From NCBI RefSeq assembly GCF_001648775.1, contig NZ_LVEJ01000010.1, positions 372,001-436,000 on the forward strand: a stretch of DNA of 64,000 nucleotides, in the 5' to 3' direction. A program made the position numbers and the translations under genes. The notes below the pieces were generated by a model. The model was not told the DNA's origin. It worked only from the letters and a program-made list of their open reading frames with translations, and searched no databases. This document shows, piece after piece, positions 9,032 to 19,063 of this stretch. This DNA is from Pseudomonas fluorescens (GTDB lineage Bacteria > Pseudomonadota > Gammaproteobacteria > Pseudomonadales > Pseudomonadaceae). Every line of letters begins with the position of its first letter. Within the stretch, counting starts at the first letter, position 1.

Positions 9032-10045
9032 ATGAATCCAAAGGCCCCGTCCTTTTTGAAACGCGCATTGCTGGCCACCGCCCTGCTCAGTGCCGGTCAG
9101 GCGTTTGCCGCTGACAGCGTTGGCCTGCTGGTCTACAACGCCCAGCATGAAAGCCTGACCAAAGCCTGGGTGGCCGGTTTCACCGAAGAGACCGGTATTC
9201 CAGTGACCATTCGCAACGGCGACGACACCGAGATGGGCAATCAACTCGTGCAAGAAGGTGCGTCCTCGCCGGCCGATGTGTTCCTCACGGAAAACTCCCC
9301 GGCGATGGTGCTGGTCGACAACGCCAAGCTGTTCGCGCCCATTGCGCCGGCGACGCTGGAACAAGTCGATGCGGCGTATCGCCCGGCCCACGGCCAATGG
9401 ATCGGCATCGCCGCGCGTTCCACGGTGTTCGTTTACAACCCGGCGAAGCTGGCTGAGAAAGACTTGCCCAAATCCCTCCTTGATCTGGCCAAACCGGAGT
9501 GGAAAGGACGCTGGGCCGCCTCACCGGCCGGCGCGGACTTCCAGGCCATCGTCGCCGCCGTGCTCGAGCAGAAAGGCGAAGCCGCCACACTCGACTGGCT
9601 CAAAGGCATGAAAACCAACGCCACCGTGTATCGTGGCAACAGCGCGGTGCTCAAAGCGGTCAACGCCGGGCAGATCGACAGCGGCGTGATCTACCACTAT
9701 TACAGCTTCGTCGATCAGTCCAAGACCGGCGAAAACAGCAAGAACACCAAGCTTTATTACTTCAAGCATCAGGATCCGGGCGCGTTTGTCAGCACCTCCG
9801 GCGCAGGCGTGCTGGCCTCCAGCAAACATCAGGAGGAAGCGCAGAAGTTCGTCAAATACATCACCGGCAAAGAAGGCCAGGAGATTCTCCACAGCGGCAC
9901 CTCGTTTGAATACGCCGTGGGCAAGGACGCACCGTCCAACCCGACACTGACGCCACTGAAGGATCTCGATGCGCCAAAAGTCGATGCGTCGAAGCTCGAC
10001 AGCAAAAAAGCCGTTGAGCTGATGACCCAGGCCGGAATCCTCTAA
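9032..10045 (+). CDS. fbpA: Ferric iron ABC transporter, periplasmic substrate-binding protein
   Basis: 337 residues with a Sec signal peptide (cleavage probably after AGQAFA). It matches the FbpA/SfuA/FutA class of transferrin-like Fe3+-binding proteins: LLVYNAQHESLTKAW opening, FTEETGIPV, DVFLTENSPAMV, AARSTVFVYNP, and a tyrosine-rich IYHYYSFVD block that would supply Fe ligands. It captures Fe3+ in the periplasm for the permease and ATPase encoded next. The stop codon TAA is directly followed by the permease GTG, so the three genes form one operon. A Fur-like site upstream supports iron regulation. Confidence 0.92.
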   Translation: MNPKAPSFLKRALLATALLSAGQAFAADSVGLLVYNAQHESLTKAWVAGFTEETGIPVTIRNGDDTEMGNQLVQEGASSPADVFLTENSPAMVLVDNAKLFAPIAPATLEQVDAAYRPAHGQWIGIAARSTVFVYNPAKLAEKDLPKSLLDLAKPEWKGRWAASPAGADFQAIVAAVLEQKGEAATLDWLKGMKTNATVYRGNSAVLKAVNAGQIDSGVIYHYYSFVDQSKTGENSKNTKLYYFKHQDPGAFVSTSGAGVLASSKHQEEAQKFVKYITGKEGQEILHSGTSFEYAVGKDAPSNPTLTPLKDLDAPKVDASKLDSKKAVELMTQAGIL

Positions 10046-11644
10046 GTGCTTCCCGAAACCCTACCGGCGCAGGTCGCAGCGGCCTCCTCCGCCAGCCTCA
10101 GGCTTAAACCCCGCGCCCTCAGCGGTCGCGGGGGCTCATGGGTGGTCGCGCTGGCGATCGGCGTTTCATTGTTGTCGTTGCTGCCGATCGCGTTTGTCCT
10201 CGGCGTGTCATGGGCCACCGGTTGGGCAACCATCGAGACCCTGGTGTTTCGCCCACGGGTCGCGGAACTGCTGATCAACACCGTGCTGCTGGTGTTGATC
10301 ACCTTGCCGCTGTGCATTGTGCTTGGCACTGCATTGGCCTGGCTGACCGAGCGCACTAATCTGCCCGGTCGACGCCTGTGGTCATTGCTGGCCGTGGCGC
10401 CGCTGGCGGTGCCGGCATTCGTTCACAGCTATGCGTGGGTCAGCCTGATTCCGTCGATTCACGGATTGCCCGCCGGCGTGCTGGTGTCGGTGATCGCTTA
10501 TTTCCCGTTTCTTTACCTGCCGGTTGCGGCGACGTTGCGCCGTCTCGATCCGGCGATTGAGGACGTTGCCGAATCCCTTGGCCTCAAGCCTTGGGCGGTG
10601 TTCTGGCGGGTAGTGCTGCCGCAACTGCGTCTGGCCATTTGTGGCGGCGCGTTGCTGGTCGGGCTGCACCTGCTGGCCGAGTACGGCCTCTACGCGATGA
10701 TTCGTTTCGACACCTTCACCACGGCGATTTTCGACCAGTTCAAATCAACCTTTAACGGCCCGGCGGCGAACATGCTGGCGGGTGTTCTGGCGTTGTGTTG
10801 TCTGGCGATGCTGACCGTCGAATCCGCCGCTCGGGGCAAGGCGCGTTACGCTCGCGTCGGTTCCGGCAGTGCGCGTGAACAACGCACGGTGTTATTGGGG
10901 CGCGGCAGCGTCATCCTCGGCCTGAGCCTGCAGATGCTGACCTGCGTGCTCGCGCTCGGCGTGCCGTTACTGACATTAGGTCGATGGTTGATTGCCGGCG
11001 GCTGGGACGTTTGGGGCGGTGATGAATTGCTGCCGGCGCTGCTGCAAACCCTGTCGTTGGGCGTTGCCGGTGCGCTGTTGACCAGTCTGGCGGCGATTCC
11101 GATTGCCTGGCTGTCGATCCGCGCGCCGGGCAAATTGCAGCGCCTGCTCGAAGGTTGCAACTACATCACCAGTTCCCTGCCGGGGATTGTCGTGGCACTG
11201 GCACTGGTCACCGTGACCATCCATTTCGCCCGGCCGATCTACCAGACCACCCTTACCGTGCTGCTTGCCTATCTGCTGATGTTTCTGCCGCGTGCCTTGG
11301 TCAGCCTGCGCGCCGGTTTCGCCCAGGCACCGGTCGAGCTGGAGAACATCGCGCAAAGCCTCGGCCGTTCGCCGTTGCGCGCCTTGTGGCTGATTACTTT
11401 GCGTCTCGCGGCACCGGGCGCTGCTGCCGGTGCCGCACTGGTGTTTCTGGCGATTACCAATGAATTGACCGCGACCTTGCTGCTCGCACCCAACGGCACC
11501 CGCACGTTGGCCACCGGTTTCTGGGCCATGACCAGCGAAATCGATTACGCCGCCGCAGCGCCTTACGCCTTGCTGATGGTGCTGCTTTCGCTGCCACTGA
11601 CGGCCATCCTCTACCACCAATCCAGGCGCACCGCTGGCCGATGA
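10046..11644 (+). CDS. fbpB: Ferric iron ABC transporter permease
   Basis: 532 residues; a fused two-module permease (about 12 transmembrane helices), as in SfuB/FbpB. Two EAA-type coupling loops are visible, one in each half: [16 protein letters not shown] near residue 172 and [16 protein letters not shown] near residue 432. These contact the ATPase. The GTG at 10046 abuts the fbpA stop; another GTG at 10142 is possible but would remove the soluble N-terminal tail only. The 3' end overlaps fbpC by 4 bp. Confidence 0.9.
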   Translation: MLPETLPAQVAAASSASLRLKPRALSGRGGSWVVALAIGVSLLSLLPIAFVLGVSWATGWATIETLVFRPRVAELLINTVLLVLITLPLCIVLGTALAWLTERTNLPGRRLWSLLAVAPLAVPAFVHSYAWVSLIPSIHGLPAGVLVSVIAYFPFLYLPVAATLRRLDPAIEDVAESLGLKPWAVFWRVVLPQLRLAICGGALLVGLHLLAEYGLYAMIRFDTFTTAIFDQFKSTFNGPAANMLAGVLALCCLAMLTVESAARGKARYARVGSGSAREQRTVLLGRGSVILGLSLQMLTCVLALGVPLLTLGRWLIAGGWDVWGGDELLPALLQTLSLGVAGALLTSLAAIPIAWLSIRAPGKLQRLLEGCNYITSSLPGIVVALALVTVTIHFARPIYQTTLTVLLAYLLMFLPRALVSLRAGFAQAPVELENIAQSLGRSPLRALWLITLRLAAPGAAAGAALVFLAITNELTATLLLAPNGTRTLATGFWAMTSEIDYAAAAPYALLMVLLSLPLTAILYHQSRRTAGR

Positions 11645-12699
11645 ATGCACTCGAACTGATTTCCCTGAATAAATCCTTTGGCGCGCAGAAAGCGCTGGAT
11701 GACATCTGTCTGTCAGTGCCGACCGGCAGCCGCACGGTGATTGTCGGCCCGTCCGGCTCGGGCAAAACCACACTGCTGCGGATGATCGCCGGTTTCGAAT
11801 TCCCCGATGCCGGCAGCCTGACCCTCAACGGTCAGGTGCTGGTTGACAGCAGTCACGCCGTGCCCGCGTACCAACGGCAGATCGGTTACGTGCCGCAGGA
11901 TGGCGCGCTGTTCCCGCACATGACCGTCGCCGCCAACATCGGTTTTGGCCTGGCGTTGACCGGTGCAGCGCGCACCGAGCGCATCCAGCAACTAATGGAC
12001 AGTGTTTCGTTGGACGCGAACATGGCCACCCGTTGGCCGCATGAACTGTCCGGCGGCCAGCAGCAACGGGTCTCTCTCGCCCGGGCACTCGCACAACAGC
12101 CGCGCCTGATGTTGCTGGATGAGCCGTTTTCCGCCCTTGACACCGGCCTGCGCAGCGCCATGCGCAAAATGGTTGCGCGTTTGTTGGAGGACGCCGGTGT
12201 CACGACGATTCTGGTGACCCACGATCAAGGCGAAGCGTTGTCATTCGCCGATCAGTTGGCGGTGATGCGCGGCGGGCGGCTGGTGCAGTCCGGGCACCCG
12301 ATGGACCTTTACCGCTTTCCCCACGATGAACAGACCGCGCATTTTCTCGGCGAAGCCGTGGTGATGCCGGCGCGCATCGAATCGGGTCTGGCCCACTGCG
12401 ATCTCGGTCCGGTGCCGGTCAACAGCAACGGTTTCATCGGCAATGCGCAGATCATGCTCAGGCCCGAACAGTTGCAGTTATCCGGCGCCGTGCTCGGCAC
12501 CCAAGGCTGTCGTGCCGTGGTCACCGAACGCGATTTTGCCGGCAACACCTGCACCCTCACCGTCGAGCTGCGCTCAGCGGTCAATCAGAATCCCGGGCGG
12601 TCGCTGCTGGTGCGCAGCTCCGGCATGCACGCGCCGCCCGCTGGCAGCGACGTGCAGTTATCGGTGCTCGGTGCGGCCCACGTATTCGCGACGTCCTGA
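11641..12699 (+). CDS. fbpC: Ferric iron ABC transporter ATP-binding protein
   Basis: 352 residues; ATGA overlap with the permease. Walker [10 protein letters not shown] (about residue 38), Q-loop [11 protein letters not shown], signature LSGGQQQR, Walker [13 protein letters not shown] and H-loop [10 protein letters not shown] are all present. A C-terminal TOBE-like regulatory region (about 240-352) follows, as in FbpC/PotA-type ATPases. It powers Fe3+ uptake with the two preceding products. The stop codon abuts, with zero spacing, the convergent recombinase stop at 12700. Confidence 0.92.
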   Translation: MNALELISLNKSFGAQKALDDICLSVPTGSRTVIVGPSGSGKTTLLRMIAGFEFPDAGSLTLNGQVLVDSSHAVPAYQRQIGYVPQDGALFPHMTVAANIGFGLALTGAARTERIQQLMDSVSLDANMATRWPHELSGGQQQRVSLARALAQQPRLMLLDEPFSALDTGLRSAMRKMVARLLEDAGVTTILVTHDQGEALSFADQLAVMRGGRLVQSGHPMDLYRFPHDEQTAHFLGEAVVMPARIESGLAHCDLGPVPVNSNGFIGNAQIMLRPEQLQLSGAVLGTQGCRAVVTERDFAGNTCTLTVELRSAVNQNPGRSLLVRSSGMHAPPAGSDVQLSVLGAAHVFATS

Positions 12700-13638
12700 T
12701 CACAGATCGAAGCGATCCACCGCCCGCCGCCGCTCGTTGTCATCGCGCACATCGTAGTTGGCGGTGGTCTGGATGTTGCTGTGGTGCGCCAGCTTCTGCG
12801 CGATCGACAGGTCATGTTCCTCGATCACCCGGGTGATGAACGAACGGCGGAAATCATGAGGCATGATCTTCACCCCGACCTGCGTGCCGCGCTGGCGGGC
12901 GATGTAGTAAATCGCGTGTTTGGTGATGCGCTCGCGGGTGATGTGGCTGCCGCGCCGGATGCGATTGAACAGAAAGGCATCATCGCTCTCGCCTTCCTTG
13001 AGCTGCGAACGGCGCAGTTCCAGCCACGCGTCGAGTTTGGCGAACGCCCACGCCGGGGCGTACTTGATCAGTTGTTTATTGCCCTTGCCGGTAACGGTCA
13101 GGCTGCGCTCAGTGAAGTCGACCTGCTTCAAGTCCAGGTCCACCGACTCCGATTTACGCATGCCGGTGCCGTACAACAACGCAATCACCGCCGCGTCACG
13201 CAGGCCTTGAGGGCGTGGATCGGCGGCGCAGACTTCCATCAATTCGTGAATCAAGGTGCGCTTCAAGTTGCGCCCCTGAGACAACCGCGTGCCGGCGATG
13301 CCTTTGACTGAACGCATCTTCAAAAGATGATCCTGGCTGATCAAACTCATCCGCCACGCTTCATTCATCACCCCACGCACGGCATTTACATACAGCGAAG
13401 AAGTGTTCGGCGCGTAGTTGTCTTCGCGCAAAGCAGCGACCAGGGCGACAACATCCTCAGGTTGTAACGCGTGCCAGGGAATATCCTCGACATTCATGTC
13501 TTCAAAGCCGAGACGGTCGGCCGCATCCTGCAAAACGTAGCGCATGGTCAGCTGGCTCGAGGGTGCCAGGCGCGCCAGATACAGGGTCATCGGATTGGTT
13601 GGGCGGGTTTGCAGCGGTACAACGGACAAGTCAGTCAA
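12700..13638 (-). CDS. Lone tyrosine recombinase / site-specific integrase
   Basis: 312 residues from a TTG at 13638 (MTDLSVVPLQTRP); a later ATG at 13590 is the alternative start. An N-terminal SAM-like core-binding domain (about 20-110) is followed by a catalytic domain with the complete set: Arg in GTGMRKSES, Lys in TGKGNKQ, HDFRR, His in LAHHSN and nucleophile Tyr in TTANYD. It is therefore likely active. It is closer to XerC/D-like or domesticated phage integrases than to a known transposon. No partner mobile genes, att repeats or excisionase are seen nearby. It sits tail-to-tail with fbpC and divergent from the arn operon. Confidence 0.85.
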   Translation of the reverse strand: MTDLSVVPLQTRPTNPMTLYLARLAPSSQLTMRYVLQDAADRLGFEDMNVEDIPWHALQPEDVVALVAALREDNYAPNTSSLYVNAVRGVMNEAWRMSLISQDHLLKMRSVKGIAGTRLSQGRNLKRTLIHELMEVCAADPRPQGLRDAAVIALLYGTGMRKSESVDLDLKQVDFTERSLTVTGKGNKQLIKYAPAWAFAKLDAWLELRRSQLKEGESDDAFLFNRIRRGSHITRERITKHAIYYIARQRGTQVGVKIMPHDFRRSFITRVIEEHDLSIAQKLAHHSNIQTTANYDVRDDNERRRAVDRFDL

Positions 13639-14023
13639 ACGTAAAGGCCTTGAGTAAAAGCAATTCAACACAACAACTAATAACTGCAACATTCCCAGTA
13701 TAAGAGGGACACTTCTGTAGGACTTTTCTACTAAAAATGACGATAAGCGGTAGAAGTCTGAACAGTGGCTGTATGAGCTTCAGATAAACGATTCGCCAAC
13801 CGGTTTTTCATGTTCCTTTCACAAAAACGGGCATAACCTTAATTCCAACAGATCCCGTGTCGGCGCCGTCCAAACTGCCGCGCGAAGCCACAAAAGTCAA
13901 CCGAACCCCGACGGTAAGTCGTTTCAGCAACTTATTGATGCAAAGGAATTTTTTGCGTCTACGCTGAGATTGGATCCTATTTGATGAGTTGGTTTTCTTC
14001 TGATTGTTTGTGATGAGGTGTTC
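13639..14023. other. Intergenic region upstream of arn operon
   Basis: 385 bp, no convincing gene. It must hold the promoters of the recombinase (leftward) and the arn operon (rightward). Noted elements: a CTTAAT half-site of the PmrA type at 13838-13843, without a second half at the usual spacing, and TTTTTCAT/CCTTTCAC stretches around 13804-13822 that resemble degenerate ColR boxes. No clean PhoP or PmrA box is seen. Confidence 0.4.
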
Positions 14024-15172
14024 ATGAGTCAGGCGTTTCTCCCCTTCTCTCGTCCGAGTATCGGCGATGAAGAAATTGCAGCCGTAGAACAAGTCTTGCG
14101 TTCCGGCTGGATCACTACCGGGCCGAAAAACCAGGCACTCGAAGAGCAATTCGCGCAGTACGTTGGCTGCCAACATGCGGTGGCACTTTCGTCCGCCACC
14201 GGCGGTATGCACATCGCCTTGTTGGCCTTGGGCATCGGCCCGGGCGACGAAGTCATCACCCCGTCGCAGACCTGGGTGTCGACCGCCAACATGATCTCGC
14301 TGCTCGGCGCCACACCGGTGTTCGTCGACGTCGATCGCGACACCCTGATGACTGACGCCGCTCTCATCGAAGCGGCAATTACTCCGCGAACCAAAGCGAT
14401 CATTCCGGTGCATTACGCCGGCGCTGCGTTCGATCTCGATCCGCTCTACGCGTTGGCCGACAAACACGGCATCGCGGTGATCGAAGACGCCGCCCACGCT
14501 GCCGGCACCCGTTACAAGGGTCGCCACGTTGGTGCGCAAGGCACGGCGATTTTTTCCTTCCACGCGATCAAGAACATGACCTGTGCCGAAGGCGCGATGT
14601 TCGTCACCGACGACGAAGCGCTGGCCAGCCGCGTGCGCATGCTCAAGTTCCATGGTCTGGGCGTTGACGCCTACGATCGCCTGACCGGTGGCCGCAAGCC
14701 GCAGGCGCAAGTGATGGAGCCAGGGTTCAAATATAACCTCGCCGACATCAACGCCGCGATTGCCCTGGTACAGCTTGAGCGCCTGGACGCGATCAACGCC
14801 CGCCGCACTGAACTCGCCGCGGCCTACCGGCAAAAACTCGAAGGCCTGCCGGTGCAACCGCTGGCCGTGCCCGCCTACGCCCAACAGCACGCCTGGCACC
14901 TGTTCATCCTGCGCATCGACAGCGAGCGCTGCGGCATCGACCGCGAAGCCTTCATGAAAGGTTTGCAGGACCAGGGCATCGGCACCGGCATCCATTTCAT
15001 CGCCACCCACCTGCACACCTGGTATCGCCAGCGTGACCCCGACCTGTATCTGCCCAACACCGAATGGAACTCGGCGCGGCTGTGCTCGATTCCGTTGTTC
15101 CCCGACATGAGCGATCAAGACCTTGATCGCGTGGTCGGCGCCATCGCCACCCTTATGGATAAACGCCTGTGA
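14024..15172 (+). CDS. arnB: UDP-L-Ara4O aminotransferase ArnB
   Basis: 382 residues; PLP enzyme of the DegT/DnrJ/EryC1 family that converts UDP-L-Ara4O to UDP-L-Ara4N with glutamate, in the cytoplasm. The opening [18 protein letters not shown], the [10 protein letters not shown] block and the Schiff-base lysine in [14 protein letters not shown] (about residue 184) are diagnostic. The ATG at 14024 follows GATGAGGTG; an in-frame GTG two codons upstream is less likely. First gene of the nine-gene arn operon; overlaps arnC by GTGA. Confidence 0.95.
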   Translation: MSQAFLPFSRPSIGDEEIAAVEQVLRSGWITTGPKNQALEEQFAQYVGCQHAVALSSATGGMHIALLALGIGPGDEVITPSQTWVSTANMISLLGATPVFVDVDRDTLMTDAALIEAAITPRTKAIIPVHYAGAAFDLDPLYALADKHGIAVIEDAAHAAGTRYKGRHVGAQGTAIFSFHAIKNMTCAEGAMFVTDDEALASRVRMLKFHGLGVDAYDRLTGGRKPQAQVMEPGFKYNLADINAAIALVQLERLDAINARRTELAAAYRQKLEGLPVQPLAVPAYAQQHAWHLFILRIDSERCGIDREAFMKGLQDQGIGTGIHFIATHLHTWYRQRDPDLYLPNTEWNSARLCSIPLFPDMSDQDLDRVVGAIATLMDKRL

Positions 15173-16191
15173 AAACCTATCCGATCCGCTGTGTGTCGAT
15201 CGTCATCCCGGTCTACAACGAACAGGACAGCCTGCCGGAACTGCTGCGCCGCACCGAAGCGGCCTGCCGCATGCTGCGTCACGACTATGAAATCGTCCTC
15301 GTCGACGACGGCAGCCGTGATGAATCCGCCAATCTTCTTGAAGAAGCCGCGAGCCGTGAAGACAGTCCGTTCGTGGCGGTCATCCTCAATCGCAACTACG
15401 GCCAGCACGCAGCAATCATGGCCGGTTTCGAACAGTGCAAGGGCGATGTCGTCATCACCCTCGACGCCGACCTGCAGAACCCGCCGGAAGAAATTCCACG
15501 GCTGGTCGCCGAAGCCGAAAAGGGTTACGACGTGGTCGGCACCGTGCGCGGCAACCGCCAGGATTCGGCCCTGCGCCGCTACCCGTCGAAGCTGATCAAC
15601 CTCGCCGTGCAGCGCTCTACCGGCGTCGCCATGAGCGATTACGGCTGCATGCTCCGCGCTTACCGCCGCACGATCATCGACGCGATGCTCGCCTGCCGTG
15701 AACGCAGCACGTTCATCCCAATTCTGGCCAACAGCTTCGCCCGCCACACCACGGAAATCGTCGTTGCCCACGCCGAGCGTGAACACGGCGATTCGAAGTA
15801 CAGCCCGATGCGCCTGATCAACCTGATGTTCGACTTGATCACCTGCATGACCACCACGCCGTTGCGCCTGTTGAGCATTGTCGGTTTCACCATGGCCGGT
15901 CTGGGTCTGCTGTTTGCGTTCGCGCTGATCGTCATGCGTCTGGCGTTCGGTTCCGGATGGGCCGGTGACGGCATGTTCGTGCTGTTTGCCGTGCTTTTCG
16001 TGTTCACCGGCGGCCAATTCATCGGCATGGGCCTGCTCGGCGAATACCTGGGGCGCATGTACAGCGACGTGCGCGCCCGCCCGCGTTTCTTCATTGAAAA
16101 AGTCTTGCGCAGCCACGCCGCCGAGCCGGCGCCTGCGGTCACTGTTGACGGTCTCTCTTCTACTTCTACTACCGGTCAGGTTCACTCATGA
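15169..16191 (+). CDS. arnC: Undecaprenyl-phosphate Ara4FN transferase ArnC
   Basis: 340 residues, GTG start overlapping arnB. A GT2 glycosyltransferase domain ([38 protein letters not shown]) is followed by two C-terminal transmembrane helices (about 235-300). It moves 4-deoxy-4-formamido-L-arabinose from UDP onto undecaprenyl phosphate at the cytoplasmic membrane face. Length is typical of the Pseudomonas enzyme. Confidence 0.95.
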   Translation: MKTYPIRCVSIVIPVYNEQDSLPELLRRTEAACRMLRHDYEIVLVDDGSRDESANLLEEAASREDSPFVAVILNRNYGQHAAIMAGFEQCKGDVVITLDADLQNPPEEIPRLVAEAEKGYDVVGTVRGNRQDSALRRYPSKLINLAVQRSTGVAMSDYGCMLRAYRRTIIDAMLACRERSTFIPILANSFARHTTEIVVAHAEREHGDSKYSPMRLINLMFDLITCMTTTPLRLLSIVGFTMAGLGLLFAFALIVMRLAFGSGWAGDGMFVLFAVLFVFTGGQFIGMGLLGEYLGRMYSDVRARPRFFIEKVLRSHAAEPAPAVTVDGLSSTSTTGQVHS

Positions 16192-18179
16192 GTGCAAAAA
16201 CTGTTGTCTTCGCTTACCACGATATTGGCTGCGCCGGCATTCAAGGCCTGCTCGACAGCGGCTATGACATTGCGGCGGTGTTCACTCACGCGGATGACCC
16301 GAAAGAAAACGCTTTTTACGGCTCGGTCGCACAACTGTGCGCCACCAAAGGCATCCCGGTGCATGCGCCGGAAGACGTCAATCACCCGCTGTGGATCGAG
16401 CGGATTGCCAAGCTCGATCCTGACTATATTTTCTCCTTCTACTACCGCCACCTGCTGAGCGAGCCGCTGCTGTCCCTGGCCAAACAAGGCGCGTTCAACC
16501 TGCACGGTTCGCTGCTGCCACGCTACCGTGGCCGCGCCCCGGCCAACTGGGTGCTGGTCAACGGCGAAACCGAAACTGGCGTGACCCTGCACCGCATGGT
16601 CAAGCGTGCCGATGCCGGCGCCATCGTCGCCCAGCAACGCGTGGCCATCGAGCGCAGCGACACCGCGTTGAGCCTGCACGGCAAACTGCGTGTTGCCGCC
16701 ACTGACTTGCTGCGCGACACCCTGCCAGCGATGCTGCAAGGCAAGATCAGCGAAACCGCGCAGGACGAATCGAAAGCCACGGTGTTTGGTCGTCGCACGG
16801 CAGCGGACGGCAAACTGCTCTGGGCGAAACCGGCCGAGCAACTGTTCAATCTGGTGCGCGCCGTGACTCAGCCGTATCCGGGCGCGTTTTGCGCTGTCGG
16901 TGAGCACAAGCTGATCGTCTGGAGCGCCGAAGTCGTCAAGGGCAACGACGGTCAGGCACCAGGCCGCGTGATCAGTGTCGATCCGCTGCGCATTGCCTGC
17001 GGCGAAGACTCGCTGCTGATCCTGTCCGGTCAGCGCAACGACAACGGTCTGTTCCTCAGCGGCCCGCAACTGGCCAACGAACTCGGTCTGGTCGACGGTT
17101 CGCTGCTGCGCGGCGCCGAATCCGGCCGTGCGCCGCGTCGTACGCGTGTGCTGATCCTCGGCGTCAACGGCTTTATCGGCAATCACTTGTCCGAGCGCCT
17201 GCTGCGCGACGACCGCTACGAAGTCTATGGTCTGGACATCGGTTCCGACGCCATCGATCGTCTGCGCAGTCACCCGCACTTTCACTACGTCGAAGGCGAC
17301 ATCAGCATTCACTCCGAGTGGATCGAGTACCACATCAAGAAGTGCGACGTGGTCCTGCCGCTGGTGGCCATCGCCACGCCGATCGAATACACCCGTAATC
17401 CACTGCGCGTGTTCGAACTCGACTTCGAAGAAAACCTGAAATTGGTGCGTTACTGCGTCAAGTACAACAAACGCGTGATCTTCCCGTCGACCTCGGAAGT
17501 CTATGGCATGTGCCAGGACAAGCATTTCGACGAAGACTCGTCGAACCTGGTGGTCGGCCCGATCAACAAGCAGCGCTGGATCTATTCGGTGTCCAAGCAA
17601 CTGCTGGACCGGGTGATCTGGGCGTACGGCGCCAAGGGTTTGAATTTCACCCTGTTCCGTCCGTTCAACTGGATGGGCCCGCGTCTCGATCGTCTGGATT
17701 CGGCACGCATCGGCAGTTCCCGCGCCATCACCCAGTTGATCCTTAATCTGGTCGAAGGCACGCCAATCCGCCTGTTCGACGGCGGCGAGCAGAAACGCTG
17801 CTTCACCGACATCGCTGACGGCGTCGAGGCTCTGGCGCGGATCATTGATAACGACAACGACGCCTGCAACGGTCAGATCATCAACATCGGCAACCCGGAT
17901 AACGAAGCCAGCATCCGCCAGTTGGGCGAAGAGCTGCTGCGTCAGTTCGAAGCGCATCCGCTGCGCGACAACTTCCCGCCGTTCGCCGGTTTCCGCGACG
18001 TCGAGAGCAAGGCGTTCTACGGCGCCGGTTACCAGGACGTCGAGCACCGCAAACCAAGCATCGCCAACGCCAAGCGCCTGCTCGACTGGACGCCAACCGT
18101 GGAAATGCGCGAGACCATCGGCAACACGCTGGATTTCTTCTTGCGTGAAGCCATGCTCGAAATCGCGGACAAGCGCTGA
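16188..18179 (+). CDS. arnA: Bifunctional UDP-L-Ara4N formyltransferase / UDP-GlcA decarboxylase ArnA
   Basis: 663 residues. The N-terminal formyltransferase domain (about 1-300) shows the catalytic Asn-His of [15 protein letters not shown] and the Asp of KRADAGAIV. The C-terminal oxidative decarboxylase domain (about 318-663) has the NAD motif [17 protein letters not shown] with the catalytic Glu, YSVSKQ (Tyr and Lys), and GEQKRCFTD with the catalytic Arg. It makes UDP-L-Ara4O from UDP-GlcA and later formylates UDP-L-Ara4N. Overlaps arnC by 4 bp (ATGA) and arnD by 1 bp. Confidence 0.96.
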   Translation: MSAKTVVFAYHDIGCAGIQGLLDSGYDIAAVFTHADDPKENAFYGSVAQLCATKGIPVHAPEDVNHPLWIERIAKLDPDYIFSFYYRHLLSEPLLSLAKQGAFNLHGSLLPRYRGRAPANWVLVNGETETGVTLHRMVKRADAGAIVAQQRVAIERSDTALSLHGKLRVAATDLLRDTLPAMLQGKISETAQDESKATVFGRRTAADGKLLWAKPAEQLFNLVRAVTQPYPGAFCAVGEHKLIVWSAEVVKGNDGQAPGRVISVDPLRIACGEDSLLILSGQRNDNGLFLSGPQLANELGLVDGSLLRGAESGRAPRRTRVLILGVNGFIGNHLSERLLRDDRYEVYGLDIGSDAIDRLRSHPHFHYVEGDISIHSEWIEYHIKKCDVVLPLVAIATPIEYTRNPLRVFELDFEENLKLVRYCVKYNKRVIFPSTSEVYGMCQDKHFDEDSSNLVVGPINKQRWIYSVSKQLLDRVIWAYGAKGLNFTLFRPFNWMGPRLDRLDSARIGSSRAITQLILNLVEGTPIRLFDGGEQKRCFTDIADGVEALARIIDNDNDACNGQIINIGNPDNEASIRQLGEELLRQFEAHPLRDNFPPFAGFRDVESKAFYGAGYQDVEHRKPSIANAKRLLDWTPTVEMRETIGNTLDFFLREAMLEIADKR

Positions 18180-19063
18180 TGCAAGCAGGCCTTCGCATTG
18201 ATGTCGACACCTACCGCGGCACCCGTGAAGGGGTGCCGCGGTTGCTGGAAATGCTCGACGAGGCACAGATCAAGGCAACGTTTTTCTTCAGTGTCGGCCC
18301 CGACAACATGGGCCGGCATTTGTGGCGCCTGATCCGCCCGCAGTTCCTCTGGAAGATGCTCCGCTCCAACGCTGCCGGCCTGTACGGCTGGGACATTCTG
18401 CTGGCCGGCACCGCGTGGCCGGGCAAACCGATTGGCCGCGACCTCGGGCACCTGATGCGTCAGGCCCGCGCTGCCGGTCACGAAGTGGGTTTGCATGCCT
18501 GGGATCACCACGGCTGGCAGGCCAATGCCGGGCGCTGGAGCAACGCGCAACTGATCGAGCAGATCCGTCAGGGCGTCGACACCTTGAGCGACATTCTCGG
18601 CGAAAAAGTCGAGTGTTCGGCCGCTGCCGGTTGGCGTGCCGACGAGCGCGTGATCGAGGCCAAGCAAGCCTTCGGCTTTCGCTACAACAGCGATTGCCGG
18701 GGCCAACGCCTGTTCCGACCGTTGTTGGCTGATGGCACGCCGGGCACGCCGCAGATCCCGGTGGACTTGCCGACCTTCGATGAGGTGGTCGGGCCCATCG
18801 TCGCGGCGCGCGACTTCAACGGCTTCATTCTCGATCACTTCCGTGCGCAACAGCTCAACGTCTACACCATTCATGCCGAAGTGGAAGGGATTCTGATGGC
18901 TGAGGATTTTCGTCAACTGCTGGCCGAAGCACGCCAGCGCAACATCGAGTTCAAACCGCTGGGCGACTTGTTGCCCGAGTTCTTCAACACCTTGCCCGTG
19001 GGTCGTGTACAACGCGGCGCCCTCGACGGCCGTGAAGGCTGGCTGGGAGTGCAAGGCGCATGA
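18179..19063 (+). CDS. arnD: Undecaprenyl-phosphate Ara4FN deformylase ArnD
   Basis: 294 residues; NodB-type polysaccharide deacetylase fold. [19 protein letters not shown] carries the metal-binding Asp near the N-terminus, and [11 protein letters not shown] the histidine motif. It removes the formyl group from undecaprenyl-linked Ara4FN on the cytoplasmic side, the step that commits the sugar to transport. The TGATG junction gives a 1-bp overlap with arnA; ATGA overlap with arnT. Confidence 0.94.
   Translation: MQAGLRIDVDTYRGTREGVPRLLEMLDEAQIKATFFFSVGPDNMGRHLWRLIRPQFLWKMLRSNAAGLYGWDILLAGTAWPGKPIGRDLGHLMRQARAAGHEVGLHAWDHHGWQANAGRWSNAQLIEQIRQGVDTLSDILGEKVECSAAAGWRADERVIEAKQAFGFRYNSDCRGQRLFRPLLADGTPGTPQIPVDLPTFDEVVGPIVAARDFNGFILDHFRAQQLNVYTIHAEVEGILMAEDFRQLLAEARQRNIEFKPLGDLLPEFFNTLPVGRVQRGALDGREGWLGVQGA

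Noticed and set aside
12700-13638. Tyrosine recombinase as evidence of a prophage or genomic island
   Set aside because: No phage, tRNA or att-repeat context, and both neighbours are core functions.
16182-18266. 694-codon open frame on the minus strand opposite arnA
   Set aside because: Mirror of the GC-rich arnA frame; no start or domain and arnA itself is beyond doubt.
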